DNA of 64,000 nt from Acinetobacter guillouiae CIP 63.46. GTDB taxonomy: Bacteria > Pseudomonadota > Gammaproteobacteria > Pseudomonadales > Moraxellaceae. The stretch covers positions 124,001 through 188,000 of the forward strand of contig NZ_KB849286.1 of NCBI RefSeq assembly GCF_000368145.1, read 5' to 3'. A program made the translations under genes and the position numbers. The notes below the pieces were generated by a model that had not been told where the DNA came from, searched no databases, and was given only the letters and a program-made list of their open reading frames with translations. Of the stretch, positions 1 to 8,870 are shown one piece after another (the first letter of the stretch is position 1; each line of letters opens with the position of its first letter).

Positions 1-36
1 ATATGATGTAAAAAATTTGCATTGAAGAAATAAAAA

Positions 37-52
37 ACCTCCCTTGGGAGGT
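37..52 (-). terminator. Terminator of the first small secreted-protein gene
   Basis: The inverted repeat ACCTCCC-TT-GGGAGGT is followed, read on the minus strand, by a run of T. It lies just downstream of the minus-strand gene ending at position 70. Confidence 0.75.
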
Positions 53-69
53 AATAACACAATCAATAC

Positions 70-543
70 CTAATCATTAAGTATCTTAGATTTCTTTATC
101 TCTTCCAACTTAAAAATCTTGGAGCTAATTTTAATACCATTAGACGCATAGACAACTATCGGAAGTTTACTATTGTAATTAAGTATAGTATTACCGTTTA
201 AGTTAATAGGAATCTCACCCATTTTAGGCATCTCAGAACAACCCATTAAAGTCGTAATTATGTTACCTAGTTTACCAACTTCATAATAAGGATATTGCAT
301 GCCCTCAACTAATTTTTTAGTATACTTTGCAGATCGACTTTTGGTATTACAATCTTGCATACCCTCCATAGAAGCAGTGATTAAGACTCTATAGTCTTCT
401 TCATTTTCCTTAGGATCTAATAAAATTACATTTCTATTTTGATCTTTTTTAACTTCTGGATATACGTTTAAATCATTAGCACTCTTATTAGCATAAGCGC
501 TGACCGAGATAGAGAACAAACATAAAATAAGAACTTTTTTCAT
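70..543 (-). CDS. Small secreted protein of unknown function
   Basis: The 157-residue product starts with a clear Sec signal peptide (residues 1-18, ending SAYA), so it should be periplasmic or secreted. The mature part is polar and has two cysteines (in MQDCNT and MGCSEM) that could form a disulfide. I recognise no family. It is the last of three consecutive minus-strand genes for small exported proteins, each with its own hairpin terminator, so they are probably separate transcripts. The function cannot be stated from sequence alone. Confidence 0.7.
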   Translation of the reverse strand: MKKVLILCLFSISVSAYANKSANDLNVYPEVKKDQNRNVILLDPKENEEDYRVLITASMEGMQDCNTKSRSAKYTKKLVEGMQYPYYEVGKLGNIITTLMGCSEMPKMGEIPINLNGNTILNYNSKLPIVVYASNGIKISSKIFKLEEIKKSKILND

Positions 544-597
544 ACCCCACCCTAAATTATAAATTTAGACCAAGATACTAATAATAGGGTTAAAAAG

Positions 598-617
598 AAA
601 CCTCCCGAGAGAGGTTT
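598..617 (-). terminator. Terminator of the TonB_C-like gene
   Basis: Arms AAACCTC and GAGGTTT around a 6-nt loop lie about 34 nt past the stop codon of the minus-strand gene at 651-1292, with a short T-rich stretch after it on that strand. Confidence 0.6.
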
Positions 618-650
618 GGTTTTACTAAAAATTTATAGAAAAGAAATAAA

Positions 651-1292
651 CTATCCTTCATTAGCTGAAACTAAAGAAAAAGTAAATTTTTTTGTCTTTC
701 TAAGTGGATATGGTTTGCCATTAATACTTAATGGGAGAAAACTTGCTTTTTCTCGAAATTCGTTTAATACATAATTATCCAATTTAGTTAATCCGCTACT
801 TTCAGTAATCTCGGCTTTAGTTAATTTCCCATTATCATCAGCTTCTGCATAGATCGTTATTGATCTATCTTCACCCTTTAAATCTGATTTTTTTACAAAA
901 ATCATTGGTTCACTTTTATATCTCACTTCTCTTGAAACATTAAATTGAAAAGGCTGCTTTGCACGAGCTGGGTAATTGGTTTTCTCTTCCCCTTCATTCC
1001 AAACTCGTAATTTAGATATTTGAACAGCCCTTAATACTTTATGATCTAATTCTTCCAGTCCACTACTTTTAAACACCTCAGCGTGTTCAACCTTGCCACT
1101 CGCATCAGTTTTAAATGAGATTACGACATTCCTGTCATAGCCTTCTAATAATTCATTTTTAAACGAGACTTTTGGTGCTCTCATCCACCTGACTAACATT
1201 GTATTATTTGTAATTTTTTGCCCTTCTTGAGCTTGAACGTTTGATCCTAGATAAAACGTAAGTGCAATTAAAACTATATTTAAAATTTTCAT
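651..1292 (-). CDS. Secreted protein with two TonB C-terminal-like domains
   Basis: The 213-residue product has a signal peptide (about residues 1-21, VQA/Q). Two related segments follow, at about residues 54-97 and 142-185. Each has the pattern of a beta strand, a D-x-x-G-K turn, a ...SSGLxxLD motif and a helix. This is the TonB C-terminal fold as found in 'energy transducer TonB' family proteins. It lacks the N-terminal anchor and proline-rich linker of true TonB, so it is more likely a periplasmic binding or scaffolding protein than an energy transducer. The domain call is good; the role is unknown. Confidence 0.7.
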   Translation of the reverse strand: MKILNIVLIALTFYLGSNVQAQEGQKITNNTMLVRWMRAPKVSFKNELLEGYDRNVVISFKTDASGKVEHAEVFKSSGLEELDHKVLRAVQISKLRVWNEGEEKTNYPARAKQPFQFNVSREVRYKSEPMIFVKKSDLKGEDRSITIYAEADDNGKLTKAEITESSGLTKLDNYVLNEFREKASFLPLSINGKPYPLRKTKKFTFSLVSANEG

Positions 1293-1352
1293 ATAAAGTT
1301 CGCTTAAACTAGTGTTTTTATAAGTCTATAAATTTGACTTTTGGGGTGTAAA

Positions 1353-1372
1353 AAACCACCCTCAGTTGGTTT
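1353..1372 (-). terminator. Hairpin terminator of the 104-residue protein gene
   Basis: Arms AAACCA and TGGTTT flank an 8-nt loop and are followed on the minus strand by TTTTTAC. It sits just after the stop of the gene at 1390-1704. Confidence 0.55.
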
Positions 1373-1389
1373 AATAACTTTAGATTAAC

Positions 1390-1704
1390 TCATTCAGGTT
1401 CAATATTTCTTTCACAATCTTCTCGCCACTCATTTGCATAATTCTCAATAGCTTGCTCTTTAGCAAAATCAGTAGCGTATATTTGATATTGTTTTGCATT
1501 AGAAATCATATCAATGAGTAGTAAAGATTGGTTTTCCGATAACTTCCCACTTGTAGCTTGTAGATAATTTTCTATATCGAAACCTTGTTGATATTCGGTC
1601 ATTAACATAGATGCCATATTTTTCATAACCTGACAAGCGTCCTGTTCATATGCATATACAGTTGTGCTTGAAAGTAAAAATAAGAATAAAAATGTTTTTT
1701 TCAT
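1390..1704 (-). CDS. Small secreted protein of unknown function
   Basis: The 104-residue product has a signal peptide (residues 1-18, ending TVYA). The short mature region is acidic and helical-looking, with two cysteines (DACQVM near the N-terminus and EDCERN near the C-terminus) that could pair. No family is recognised. It is the first of the three adjacent minus-strand secreted-protein genes at the start of the window. Confidence 0.65.
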   Translation of the reverse strand: MKKTFLFLFLLSSTTVYAYEQDACQVMKNMASMLMTEYQQGFDIENYLQATSGKLSENQSLLLIDMISNAKQYQIYATDFAKEQAIENYANEWREDCERNIEPE

Positions 1705-2017
1705 AATAAATTCACGTTTTATTTTAAAACAAGATACTAATAATTAATTCAAAAAGGAACCTTCGCTTTGAGATCGAATAAATAACAGAATCACCTCCAT
1801 CATCAAAAGGAGGATGTGCGTAGTTTCTGGTTAAATAGTGATGTGAATGAAGCTGTAGCCACAAAATGTAAAAAATCTGCTAAAGTAGCCGCTTAGATAG
1901 CGGCTTTTTTGTAAAAGCTGTTGTTTAAATAGACACTTAGCAAAGTGAGTAACATTGTGAGTAACTTCACATCCAGTCTACACATTAAGCGATATATTTC
2001 AAAAGGTTAAGTTTGAT
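1705..2017. other. Intergenic stretch with a coding-like remnant
   Basis: The gap upstream of trpG holds a short plus-strand reading frame ending with TAG at 1894-1896. Its last residues read FWLNSDVNEAVATKCKKSA, which looks like a protein tail with no convincing start. A terminator hairpin follows, then the short tandem repeat GTGAGTAAC-att-GTGAGTAAC near 1943-1963. It may be the remains of a decayed or phage-related gene. Confidence 0.35.
1887..1911 (+). terminator. Rho-independent terminator upstream of trpG
   Basis: AGCCGC-ttagata-GCGGCT is followed by TTTTT. It separates the trp operon from whatever lay upstream. Confidence 0.7.
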
Positions 2018-2602
2018 ATGCTTCTAATGATCGATAATTACGATAGCTTTACGTATAACATTGTCCAATATTTTGGCGAGTTAAACCAAGACGTTAAAGT
2101 TGTTCGCAATGATGCCGTGACCTTAGAGGATATCGAACGATGGCAACCAAAGTACTTAGTGATTGGTCCTGGTCCTTGCTCACCCTCTGAAGCAGGAATC
2201 TCTATCCCTGCAATTCAGCATTTTGCAGGAAAAATTCCAACACTCGGTGTATGCCTAGGTCACCAAGCAATTGGTCAGGCTTTTGGCGGTGAAATTGTGC
2301 GTGCCAAAACGGTGATGCATGGTCGTTTATCCGACATGTATCATAGTGACCAAGGGATCTTCAGCAACTTACCTTCTCCATTTTCAGCAACACGTTATCA
2401 TTCACTCGTGATTGATCAAGCCAGTGTGCCTGAATGTCTGGAAGTTACTTGCTGGACCAATGAAGCAGATGGTTCTATCGAAGAAATTATGGGTGTCAAA
2501 CATAAGACATTGCCAATTGAAGGCGTGCAGTTCCATCCAGAATCCATTCTGAGTCAACATGGTCATCAGATCTTTAAAAACTTTTTAGAAATTTATGCTT
2601 AA
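2018..2602 (+). CDS. trpG: Anthranilate synthase component II (glutamine amidotransferase)
   Basis: The product is a class I glutamine amidotransferase subunit that supplies ammonia to TrpE to make anthranilate from chorismate. At 194 residues it is full length. The nucleophile Cys79 lies in GVCLGHQ, the catalytic His173 and Glu175 in FHPES, and the oxyanion-hole PGP motif near residue 51. An AAAGG ribosome site precedes the ATG. It begins a trpG-trpD-trpC block with 18-nt gaps. trpE is not in the window, matching the split trp genes of Acinetobacter, where this subunit is also thought to serve folate synthesis (PabA). Confidence 0.95.
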   Translation: MLLMIDNYDSFTYNIVQYFGELNQDVKVVRNDAVTLEDIERWQPKYLVIGPGPCSPSEAGISIPAIQHFAGKIPTLGVCLGHQAIGQAFGGEIVRAKTVMHGRLSDMYHSDQGIFSNLPSPFSATRYHSLVIDQASVPECLEVTCWTNEADGSIEEIMGVKHKTLPIEGVQFHPESILSQHGHQIFKNFLEIYA

Positions 2603-2620
2603 TATGCGTAGTACAAGATA

Positions 2621-3667
2621 ATGAATATTCAACAAGCTTTAAATAACATCACTAAAAATATCGAACTCACTCAACCTCAAATGGAGGAAGTGATGCGTAC
2701 CATCATGCGTGGTGAAGCCACAGATGCCCAAATTGGTGCATTTATGATGGGACTTCGTTTAAAAGGTGAAAGTATTGACGAAATCACCGCTGCCGCACGT
2801 GTAATGCGTGAGTTTGCAATTAAAATTGATGTGGGTGATATCCCGCATTTAATTGATATTGTTGGCACGGGTGGTGATGGACAAAACCTATTTAACGTAT
2901 CTACTGCCTCTTCATTTGTTATTGCGGCAGCAGGTGCAACTATTGCAAAACATGGAAATCGTGGTGTTTCTTCTAAATCAGGCTCGTCTGATCTTTTAGA
3001 ACAGGCTGGGATTAACCTTGATTTAAATATGCACCAGACAGAACGATGCATCCGTGAAATGGGGGTTGGCTTCTTATTTGCCCCAAATCATCACAAAGCA
3101 ATGAAATATGCGGCTGGTCCTCGTAAAGAATTGGGCTTCCGTAGTATTTTCAATCTCCTTGGCCCGCTTACGAATCCGGCTGGGGTACGTCGCTATGTGA
3201 TTGGTGTATTTTCTACAGAATTGTGTCGACCATTGGCCGAAGTTTTAAAACAACTGGGGGCTGAACATGTCATGGTGGTTCATTCTAAAGATGGCTTAGA
3301 TGAAATCAGTTTGGCTTCCTCAACTTATGTTGCTGAATTAAAAAATGGTGAAATCACGGAATGGATGATTCAACCAGAAGATGTAGATATTGAATCTCAA
3401 ACCTTAACTGGTCTTTCTGTTGATAGTGCTGCTGAGAGCCTAGCATTAATCAAAGATGCACTCGGTAAGAAGAAATCAGCAAAAGGTGAAAAAGCAGCCA
3501 GTATGCTGGCATTAAATGCAGGTGCTGGTATCTATGTTTCAGGTCTGACCAAAAGTTATAAACAAGGTGTCGCTTTAGCACATGATATTATCTATGGTGG
3601 GCAAGCTTTAGAAAAAATGGGCATTTTGTCTGAATTTACCAAAACACTCAAAGAGTATGAAGCTTAA
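2621..3667 (+). CDS. trpD: Anthranilate phosphoribosyltransferase
   Basis: The enzyme transfers the phosphoribosyl group of PRPP to anthranilate, the second step of tryptophan synthesis. The 348-residue protein has the small helical N-terminal domain followed by the glycine-rich PRPP site [16 protein letters not shown] and the [15 protein letters not shown] segment that contacts anthranilate and metal. It is full length and lies between trpG and trpC with short gaps, so the three genes are probably one transcript. Confidence 0.96.
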   Translation: MNIQQALNNITKNIELTQPQMEEVMRTIMRGEATDAQIGAFMMGLRLKGESIDEITAAARVMREFAIKIDVGDIPHLIDIVGTGGDGQNLFNVSTASSFVIAAAGATIAKHGNRGVSSKSGSSDLLEQAGINLDLNMHQTERCIREMGVGFLFAPNHHKAMKYAAGPRKELGFRSIFNLLGPLTNPAGVRRYVIGVFSTELCRPLAEVLKQLGAEHVMVVHSKDGLDEISLASSTYVAELKNGEITEWMIQPEDVDIESQTLTGLSVDSAAESLALIKDALGKKKSAKGEKAASMLALNAGAGIYVSGLTKSYKQGVALAHDIIYGGQALEKMGILSEFTKTLKEYEA

Positions 3668-3685
3668 GGATTAGAGGACGTTATC

Positions 3686-4492
3686 ATGGTGGATATTGCC
3701 AATACAATGTTGGGTAAAATTGTTGATCGTAAATACGAAGAATTTGCTCAACGTTTAAAACAACGTAGTTTAAACGATGTTGAAGCGCTTGCCCAAGCTG
3801 CAACGCCTGTGCGTGGTTTTGCAAAATCTTTATACAGCAAACGCCCAGGTGTAATTGCTGAAATTAAGAAAGCTTCGCCATCAAAAGGGGTGATTCGTGA
3901 AAACTTTAACCCTGCTGAAATTGCTCAACAATACCAGCAAGCCGGTGCAGCCTGCTTATCTGTTTTAACAGATTTAGATTTCTTTCAAGGCGCTGATGAA
4001 AATATTCAGATCGCCCGTAGTCACTGTGAATTACCTGCACTACGTAAAGATTTTTTGATTAATCCTTACGGCGTTATCGAAGCACGTGCTTTACATGCCG
4101 ACTGTATTTTATTGATTGTGGCTTGTTTGTCAGATCAACAACTTGAAGAAATGTCAAAGACCGCATTTGAGCAGAACCTTGATGTTTTGGTTGAAGTTCA
4201 TGATGAAGCTGAACTGGAACGTGCATTGCAACTTTCAGAGCGTTGTTTACTGGGTGTGAATAACCGTAATTTAAAAACCTTTGATGTCGATTTAAATACC
4301 TCATTGCGTTTGAAGAAGTTACTTCCACCATCACGTTTACTGATCACTGAAAGTGGTATTGCAACACCAGATGATGTGCGCATGATGCAAGAACACGATA
4401 TTCATTCATTCCTTGTGGGTGAAAGCTTTATGAAGCAACCACGCCCTGATCATGCATTTAATGCGTTGTTTGGTCTGCCTGAAACAGTTTAA
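3686..4492 (+). CDS. trpC: Indole-3-glycerol-phosphate synthase
   Basis: This is a TIM-barrel enzyme converting carboxyphenylaminodeoxyribulose phosphate to indoleglycerol phosphate. The 268-residue protein has the hallmark segments VIAEIKKASPSKG (catalytic Lys), LSVLTDxxFFQG, LRKDFLI, LLGVNNRNLKTF and LITESGI. It is monofunctional, with no fused TrpF. It ends the trpGDC block and is followed by a UUCG-loop terminator. Confidence 0.96.
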   Translation: MVDIANTMLGKIVDRKYEEFAQRLKQRSLNDVEALAQAATPVRGFAKSLYSKRPGVIAEIKKASPSKGVIRENFNPAEIAQQYQQAGAACLSVLTDLDFFQGADENIQIARSHCELPALRKDFLINPYGVIEARALHADCILLIVACLSDQQLEEMSKTAFEQNLDVLVEVHDEAELERALQLSERCLLGVNNRNLKTFDVDLNTSLRLKKLLPPSRLLITESGIATPDDVRMMQEHDIHSFLVGESFMKQPRPDHAFNALFGLPETV

Positions 4493-4505
4493 TTAAAAGT
4501 CAAAG

Positions 4506-4530
4506 GGTGAGTTCGCTCACCTTGTTTTTA
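4506..4530 (+). terminator. trpGDC terminator
   Basis: GGTGAG-TTCG-CTCACC with a stable UUCG tetraloop is followed by TTGTTTTT just after trpC. Confidence 0.85.
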
Positions 4531-4684
4531 TCTTTCCCCACTCCCCCCTTTAAATTTTGAAATTCCCAACATTCAAGTCACGATCAACGCAGATATAACG
4601 GTGTGAATTCAATTCAGTTCAAATTTGACAAGATTCAGACTATACTGAGCGCCTAATACCGTCCATTTACTGTTTTTTGCAATT

Positions 4685-5386
4685 ATGAGTAAATCTGATT
4701 CCACATTCTCTAAATCACAGCTTGATTTATTAAAACAATTCAAAAAACAAATCACTCCTCCGCATTCTTCAAAAGTTGCAGTGCAACCTGAAAGTAAGAA
4801 TACACAAGTAACAGCACCTGAAGAGTTAGATGATGCTGATTTGTTTAAAACCGCACTCGGCGGTGTAACCAAACTCGATAACGGCAATATTGCCAAAATC
4901 GAGCGTAGTGATTTGCGCAAAAAACCAGATGCAAAAATCCTTGCCAAACGCGCGGCGGCTGAAGGTGCATTTGAAATTAATGATGCAGAATTGTCAGATA
5001 CTCAAGCAATTTTAAATCCTGTTGCAAGTCAGGCGGCTTTAAGCTATCGCATCGCAACACTACAACATAAAGTTTTTGAAGACTTAAAAGCTGGTAATCT
5101 ACGCTGGTTTGAAGCTGTTGATTTACATGGTTGTACTGTTGAAGAAGCGCGTTCTGCTGTATTGCAAATCATTCAAATGGCAAAAGATGAAAACCAAAAT
5201 GTCATTAAAATTGTCCATGGCAAAGGCCCAGAAGCCATACTCAAAACTTATGTGAATGGCTGGCTTCGTCAACATCGTGATGTTTTAGCTTTTGTCAGTG
5301 CTCCTGAAAAACAAGGTGGCACAGGCGCAGTTTTGGTTTTACTGAAACGTGCTGAAAGAAATCCAAAATCAAATGGAAATCCATGA
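4685..5386 (+). CDS. Smr-domain protein
   Basis: The first half of the 233-residue protein is low-complexity and charged. The C-terminal part (from about residue 140) is a classic Smr domain, with the DLHG motif, the helix VEEARSAVLQ, the IVHGKG motif and a closing GGTGAVLVLLKR. Smr domains act as nucleases on DNA or RNA (the MutS2 C-terminus, YdaL and SmrA types). No PPR or MutS portion is present. It is a single-gene transcript between trpC and folE. The cellular role is not predictable beyond nucleic-acid processing. Confidence 0.85.
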   Translation: MSKSDSTFSKSQLDLLKQFKKQITPPHSSKVAVQPESKNTQVTAPEELDDADLFKTALGGVTKLDNGNIAKIERSDLRKKPDAKILAKRAAAEGAFEINDAELSDTQAILNPVASQAALSYRIATLQHKVFEDLKAGNLRWFEAVDLHGCTVEEARSAVLQIIQMAKDENQNVIKIVHGKGPEAILKTYVNGWLRQHRDVLAFVSAPEKQGGTGAVLVLLKRAERNPKSNGNP

Positions 5387-5506
5387 TCATTTGTTTTAAA
5401 TGATCAAAACTCTCTTAAGTGTCGGTTTATCTTGTAATTAGAAAATATTATTCATTTTTCTGATACAATGCCGTCCTTGTTCAAACCGTATAAGTGAACA
5501 CGTTTT

Positions 5507-6061
5507 ATGTCTATGCAGCAATCCTACGCAAATATTTTAACTGCCGTTGGCGAGGACTTAGACCGTCCTGGTCTGAAAGATACGCCTATGCGTGCGGCTA
5601 AAGCTTTTTCGTACTTGACGTCTGGCTATAGCAAAACGTTGGAAGAAGTGACCAATAATGCGGTCTTCCCTTCTGATAATGATGAAATGGTCTTGGTAAA
5701 GAATATCGAATTTTATTCGTTATGTGAGCATCATTTATTGCCTTTTCATGGTCGTGTACATATTGCCTATCTCCCTTCTGGCAATGTTTTAGGACTGTCT
5801 AAATTTGCCCGTATCACAGAAATGTTTGCTCGCCGTTTACAGATTCAAGAACAGTTGACCAAGCAAATTGCAGATGCAGTGGCTGAAGTTACTCAAGCAC
5901 GTGGTGTTGCGGTGGTCATTGATTCAGCGCACATGTGTATGATGATGCGTGGTGTCAGCAAACAAGAATCGACCACACGTACCGTGTCATTTGTGGGTGA
6001 TTTTAAAACAGATAAAGAAGCACGTCGTGAGTTTTTATCTGCCGTGCCTGAAGCACATTAA
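5507..6061 (+). CDS. folE: GTP cyclohydrolase I (type IA)
   Basis: It converts GTP to dihydroneopterin triphosphate, the first step of folate biosynthesis. The 184-residue protein has the zinc ligands and catalytic residues in [12 protein letters not shown] and in the later HMCMMMRGV segment, plus the LSKFARI motif and the [11 protein letters not shown] helix. The conserved zinc cysteines mark it as the canonical type IA enzyme. Its hairpin terminator directly follows. Confidence 0.95.
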   Translation: MSMQQSYANILTAVGEDLDRPGLKDTPMRAAKAFSYLTSGYSKTLEEVTNNAVFPSDNDEMVLVKNIEFYSLCEHHLLPFHGRVHIAYLPSGNVLGLSKFARITEMFARRLQIQEQLTKQIADAVAEVTQARGVAVVIDSAHMCMMMRGVSKQESTTRTVSFVGDFKTDKEARREFLSAVPEAH

Positions 6062-6092
6062 GACTAATCATTCAGCAAGCAATATAAATATC

Positions 6093-6120
6093 AAAGCCTC
6101 ATTTTATTGAGGCTTTATTT
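6093..6120 (+). terminator. folE terminator
   Basis: AAAGCCTCA and TGAGGCTTT form a 9-bp stem followed by ATTTTA between folE and the cupin gene. Confidence 0.75.
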
Positions 6121-6137
6121 TACGATAGGGTTTTACA

Positions 6138-6497
6138 ATGTCTTTAATTTGGTTGGCAGGTCATGGTTTAACGCACAGTGAAACCACTATCGATTATCCT
6201 CGTGCAGAGCGATTGGTTAAAGGAAATCCCAAACGACTCACGCAAAGTTTGTATGAACATCCCAATATGAATTGTGGTATTTGGCAATGCGAGGTCGGTG
6301 CATGGGATATTCAATTTGCAGACAATAAACAGGAATTTTTTCAGCTAATTGAAGGTACTGTACGTTTGCATGATAAAAACACCTCATCATTTGTAGAAAT
6401 TAAAGCTGGTGAAGCAGGAATTATCCCACCTTCATTTATCGGTACATTTGAAGTGCTTGAAGCAGTTAAAAAATATTTTGTTGTGGTTGAAGTTTGA
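6138..6497 (+). CDS. Cupin-domain protein (DUF861-like)
   Basis: This 119-residue single-domain protein resembles the cupin_3/DUF861 group related to ureidoglycine aminohydrolase. It has the GIWQCEVGAWDI strand, the EFFQLIEGTVRLHD core and the AGEAGIIPPSFIGTFEV second cupin motif. There is no signal peptide, so it should be cytosolic. It may be a small metalloenzyme or binding protein; the substrate is unknown. It follows the folE terminator, so it needs its own promoter. Confidence 0.75.
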   Translation: MSLIWLAGHGLTHSETTIDYPRAERLVKGNPKRLTQSLYEHPNMNCGIWQCEVGAWDIQFADNKQEFFQLIEGTVRLHDKNTSSFVEIKAGEAGIIPPSFIGTFEVLEAVKKYFVVVEV

Positions 6498-6613
6498 GTC
6501 AGTAAAACTTGTGATTTTTTTGCTTTCCTATAGCTTATATTTGTAAAACATTCGCTTATTGTCCACTTAAAACTATATGATTTAAATTATCTCAGCCTTA
6601 TACCATATTTTAA

Positions 6614-7360
6614 ATGAAAAATTTACTGATCTTTATTTCAGCGTTGACTACCTCCACTGCCTTTGCTGACAATCTAAATGCCAACGAATTAAAAGATGTG
6701 CAAAGTGTCATTAAATTATTTAAAAATAAAAATATCACAGCGATTTCAAACAACATTGTCTATCCCTTACATCGTGAAGAACCCATCCCAGGTATTGCCA
6801 ATGCATCCCAGATGAAACAACGCTTTAACCAAGTGTTTGATCCTCAACTTATTCAAGAGATCGCCAACTCAAAACCATCACAATGGGAAAGCATGGGTTG
6901 GCGTGGTGTGATGCTCAATGGCGGCACAATATGGTTAGATGGTCATAAAATTAAAGCCATCAACTACAGTAGTGATGCTGAACAAAAATATAAAGCGCAA
7001 TTGATTTCACAACAGAAAAATCAATTACATTCATCAGTTAAAAATTTTAAAACACCTGAATTACAGTTTAAAACAGCCAAATTTCAAGTGCGTATAGATG
7101 CTATGCCCAATGGTAAATACCGTTATGCATCTTGGGGAACAAAACAGTCCCAAGCGACAAAACCTGATCTGATTTTAAATCAAGGTCGTGTTGAAATGGA
7201 TGGTTCAGGCGGTAATCACCACTACATTTTTAACAGTGGTACATATCAATATGTAGTTTATCGTAATGTTTTAGGGTCAAATGAAACAGCAGATGTCACA
7301 TTAGAAGTCACTCAAAAAGGTAAAAAGATCCTTTCTCAAGCAGGCACATTATTTAAATAG
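6614..7360 (+). CDS. Exported protein of unknown function
   Basis: The 248-residue product has a signal peptide (residues 1-18, TSTAFA/D). A mixed alpha/beta N-terminal half carries an RGVMLNGGTIWLDGHKI segment, and a beta-rich C-terminal half has ELQFKTAKFQVRID and GNHHYIFNSGTYQYVVYRN. It is probably periplasmic. No enzyme signature is visible. It is a single gene convergent with the hydrolase gene at 7530. Confidence 0.65.
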   Translation: MKNLLIFISALTTSTAFADNLNANELKDVQSVIKLFKNKNITAISNNIVYPLHREEPIPGIANASQMKQRFNQVFDPQLIQEIANSKPSQWESMGWRGVMLNGGTIWLDGHKIKAINYSSDAEQKYKAQLISQQKNQLHSSVKNFKTPELQFKTAKFQVRIDAMPNGKYRYASWGTKQSQATKPDLILNQGRVEMDGSGGNHHYIFNSGTYQYVVYRNVLGSNETADVTLEVTQKGKKILSQAGTLFK

Positions 7361-7529
7361 TTTGTATCAATGATTGAGTTGAATCATTTTTCTCAAGTTT
7401 TTCTAATTCATACAGATTTAAAGCTAGTCGAGTAAATCACCATGATGATCTACTCGATAAGCTGTTCAAAATCATGTGCTGTGCGATATATCACAAACAC
7501 ACAGACAATCCTTTAAATATGATATTTGA

Positions 7530-8399
7530 TTATTTTTTTTCAGCCAATTGATAAATCAATTGTTCCATTTGTTGCATGTATTGACGATTCTCATGGTCCC
7601 ACGGATGGAAGTTTGGACGGAAATAATCGATATAATTTCCCAATTGCTTTCTCAATACGCCTATGCCACCAAAGGTATAATGATAGGTCTTTTTCCAGCT
7701 AGATAAATCACTTAACTTCCCTTCTCCTTTAACAATGGTCAAGAATACAGGAATCACTAAGCCCCAGAACACAATCGTTGCGACCACCAATCCAAAACTA
7801 CGAACAGCATAGGCATAAGGACCATGCCCCATTGCGGTATTCCATACATCAAAAGCCACAGCTTTATGTTCTGTTTCTTCAAAAGCATGCCAACGCCAGA
7901 TATTGGCATAATGTTCTTCAGCACCTTCAAATAACTCAGGTGTCCGTAATACAGAATCTGCCAATAAAGCGGTAAAATGTTCTAATGCAATTGTTCCACT
8001 GAGCCAAAAATATGCAGGTAAATGCTGTTTAAGCAGACCAAAAATCTCTAAAACCAATGCTTCAAATTTTGGTGCAATCGGTGAGCGTGCAAATAAGGCT
8101 TGGTTATATTCTTCATGCTCACGTCCATGCATTGCTTCTTGACCAATAAAAGCCGTCACCGCTTTTTGTAATTCTGGGTCTTGGACTAAATCACGATGTG
8201 CCCTTACCGCATCAATAAAGAAGCGTTCGCCAATAGGCAAGACAATAGAAAACGTATTTAGCAATGCGGTAAAAATTGGACCTGCGGCGGTATGCCAATC
8301 TGCGATTCGCTCTGCGGGTAAATTAAATCTGACATCACGGCGAATAGGTAATGGCTCATGATACACACTCGATTTAATAAATTTTTTTAAAATGCCCAT
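7530..8399 (-). CDS. Ferritin-like 'metal-dependent hydrolase' (PF10118 type)
   Basis: The 289-residue protein has the pattern of the PF10118 family. Acidic and histidine residues are spread over helices, as in FIGQEAMHGREHEEYN, ALEHFTA and WHAFEETEHKAVAFD, and they look like a di-metal centre in a helical bundle. A hydrophobic segment near residues 205-225 could be membrane-associated. Many paralogues occur in Acinetobacter; the reaction is not established. It stands alone on the minus strand. Confidence 0.8.
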   Translation of the reverse strand: MGILKKFIKSSVYHEPLPIRRDVRFNLPAERIADWHTAAGPIFTALLNTFSIVLPIGERFFIDAVRAHRDLVQDPELQKAVTAFIGQEAMHGREHEEYNQALFARSPIAPKFEALVLEIFGLLKQHLPAYFWLSGTIALEHFTALLADSVLRTPELFEGAEEHYANIWRWHAFEETEHKAVAFDVWNTAMGHGPYAYAVRSFGLVVATIVFWGLVIPVFLTIVKGEGKLSDLSSWKKTYHYTFGGIGVLRKQLGNYIDYFRPNFHPWDHENRQYMQQMEQLIYQLAEKK

Positions 8400-8870
8400 G
8401 GTTGATCCTGCCTCTGGCTGATTATCATTTTTTTAATTTAGCTGGTGCGCTTATTAGAATTTTACTTAACTGGGTTTAATTCCATAGGTCATTTCGACTC
8501 ATTTACATGTCATTGCATCCCTTTTTCTGATAGTTCGATCTAATAAGTTTCTCGAAGCATGTCGATATATGCTTGCGATACCATCAACAGCATGATCTAA
8601 ATTGTGCAAAAAGTGGATCGTCAAAATGTCTTTTTCAGTTCAAAAATAGACTTTGCTGAAATGCCACATCAAGCATATTCAATAAAAACGCTGAGTTATG
8701 GCTGGAATTAAATGTTGGATATTTAAGAGAAATACACTTAGTTTTTTGATTTATTTTTTAAACTTAAAAGGTTCACACAACACTTAAGCTTGAACAAATA
8801 CTTTAGTATTTTCAAAGCAATGCCTTAAACATCAAGGCACTGATTTGTTCAAGATATAAAAATTTGGCCG
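8400..8870. other. 471-bp gap between eutC and the hydrolase gene
   Basis: No convincing gene is visible. The part next to eutC (8789-8853) folds into a nested inverted-repeat structure listed separately. The rest is AT-rich with only weak short repeats. Confidence 0.5.
8789..8853 (-). repeat. Nested inverted repeat downstream of eutC (three-way-junction-like)
   Basis: The outer arms CTTGAACAAAT (8789-8799) and ATTTGTTCAAG (8843-8853) are perfectly complementary over 11 bp. They enclose two further hairpins: AATAC-ttta-GTATT (8797-8810, overlapping the end of the outer arm) and TGCCTT-aaacatc-AAGGCA (8821-8839). It sits 18 nt after the eutC stop codon, so it is probably the structured 3' end of the eut transcript. 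There is no long T run typical of a simple terminator. Confidence 0.55.

Noticed and set aside
1780-1896. Short plus-strand frame ending before the terminator upstream of trpG
   Set aside because: It looks like a protein tail but has no credible start; it is mentioned only as a possible remnant in the gap entry.
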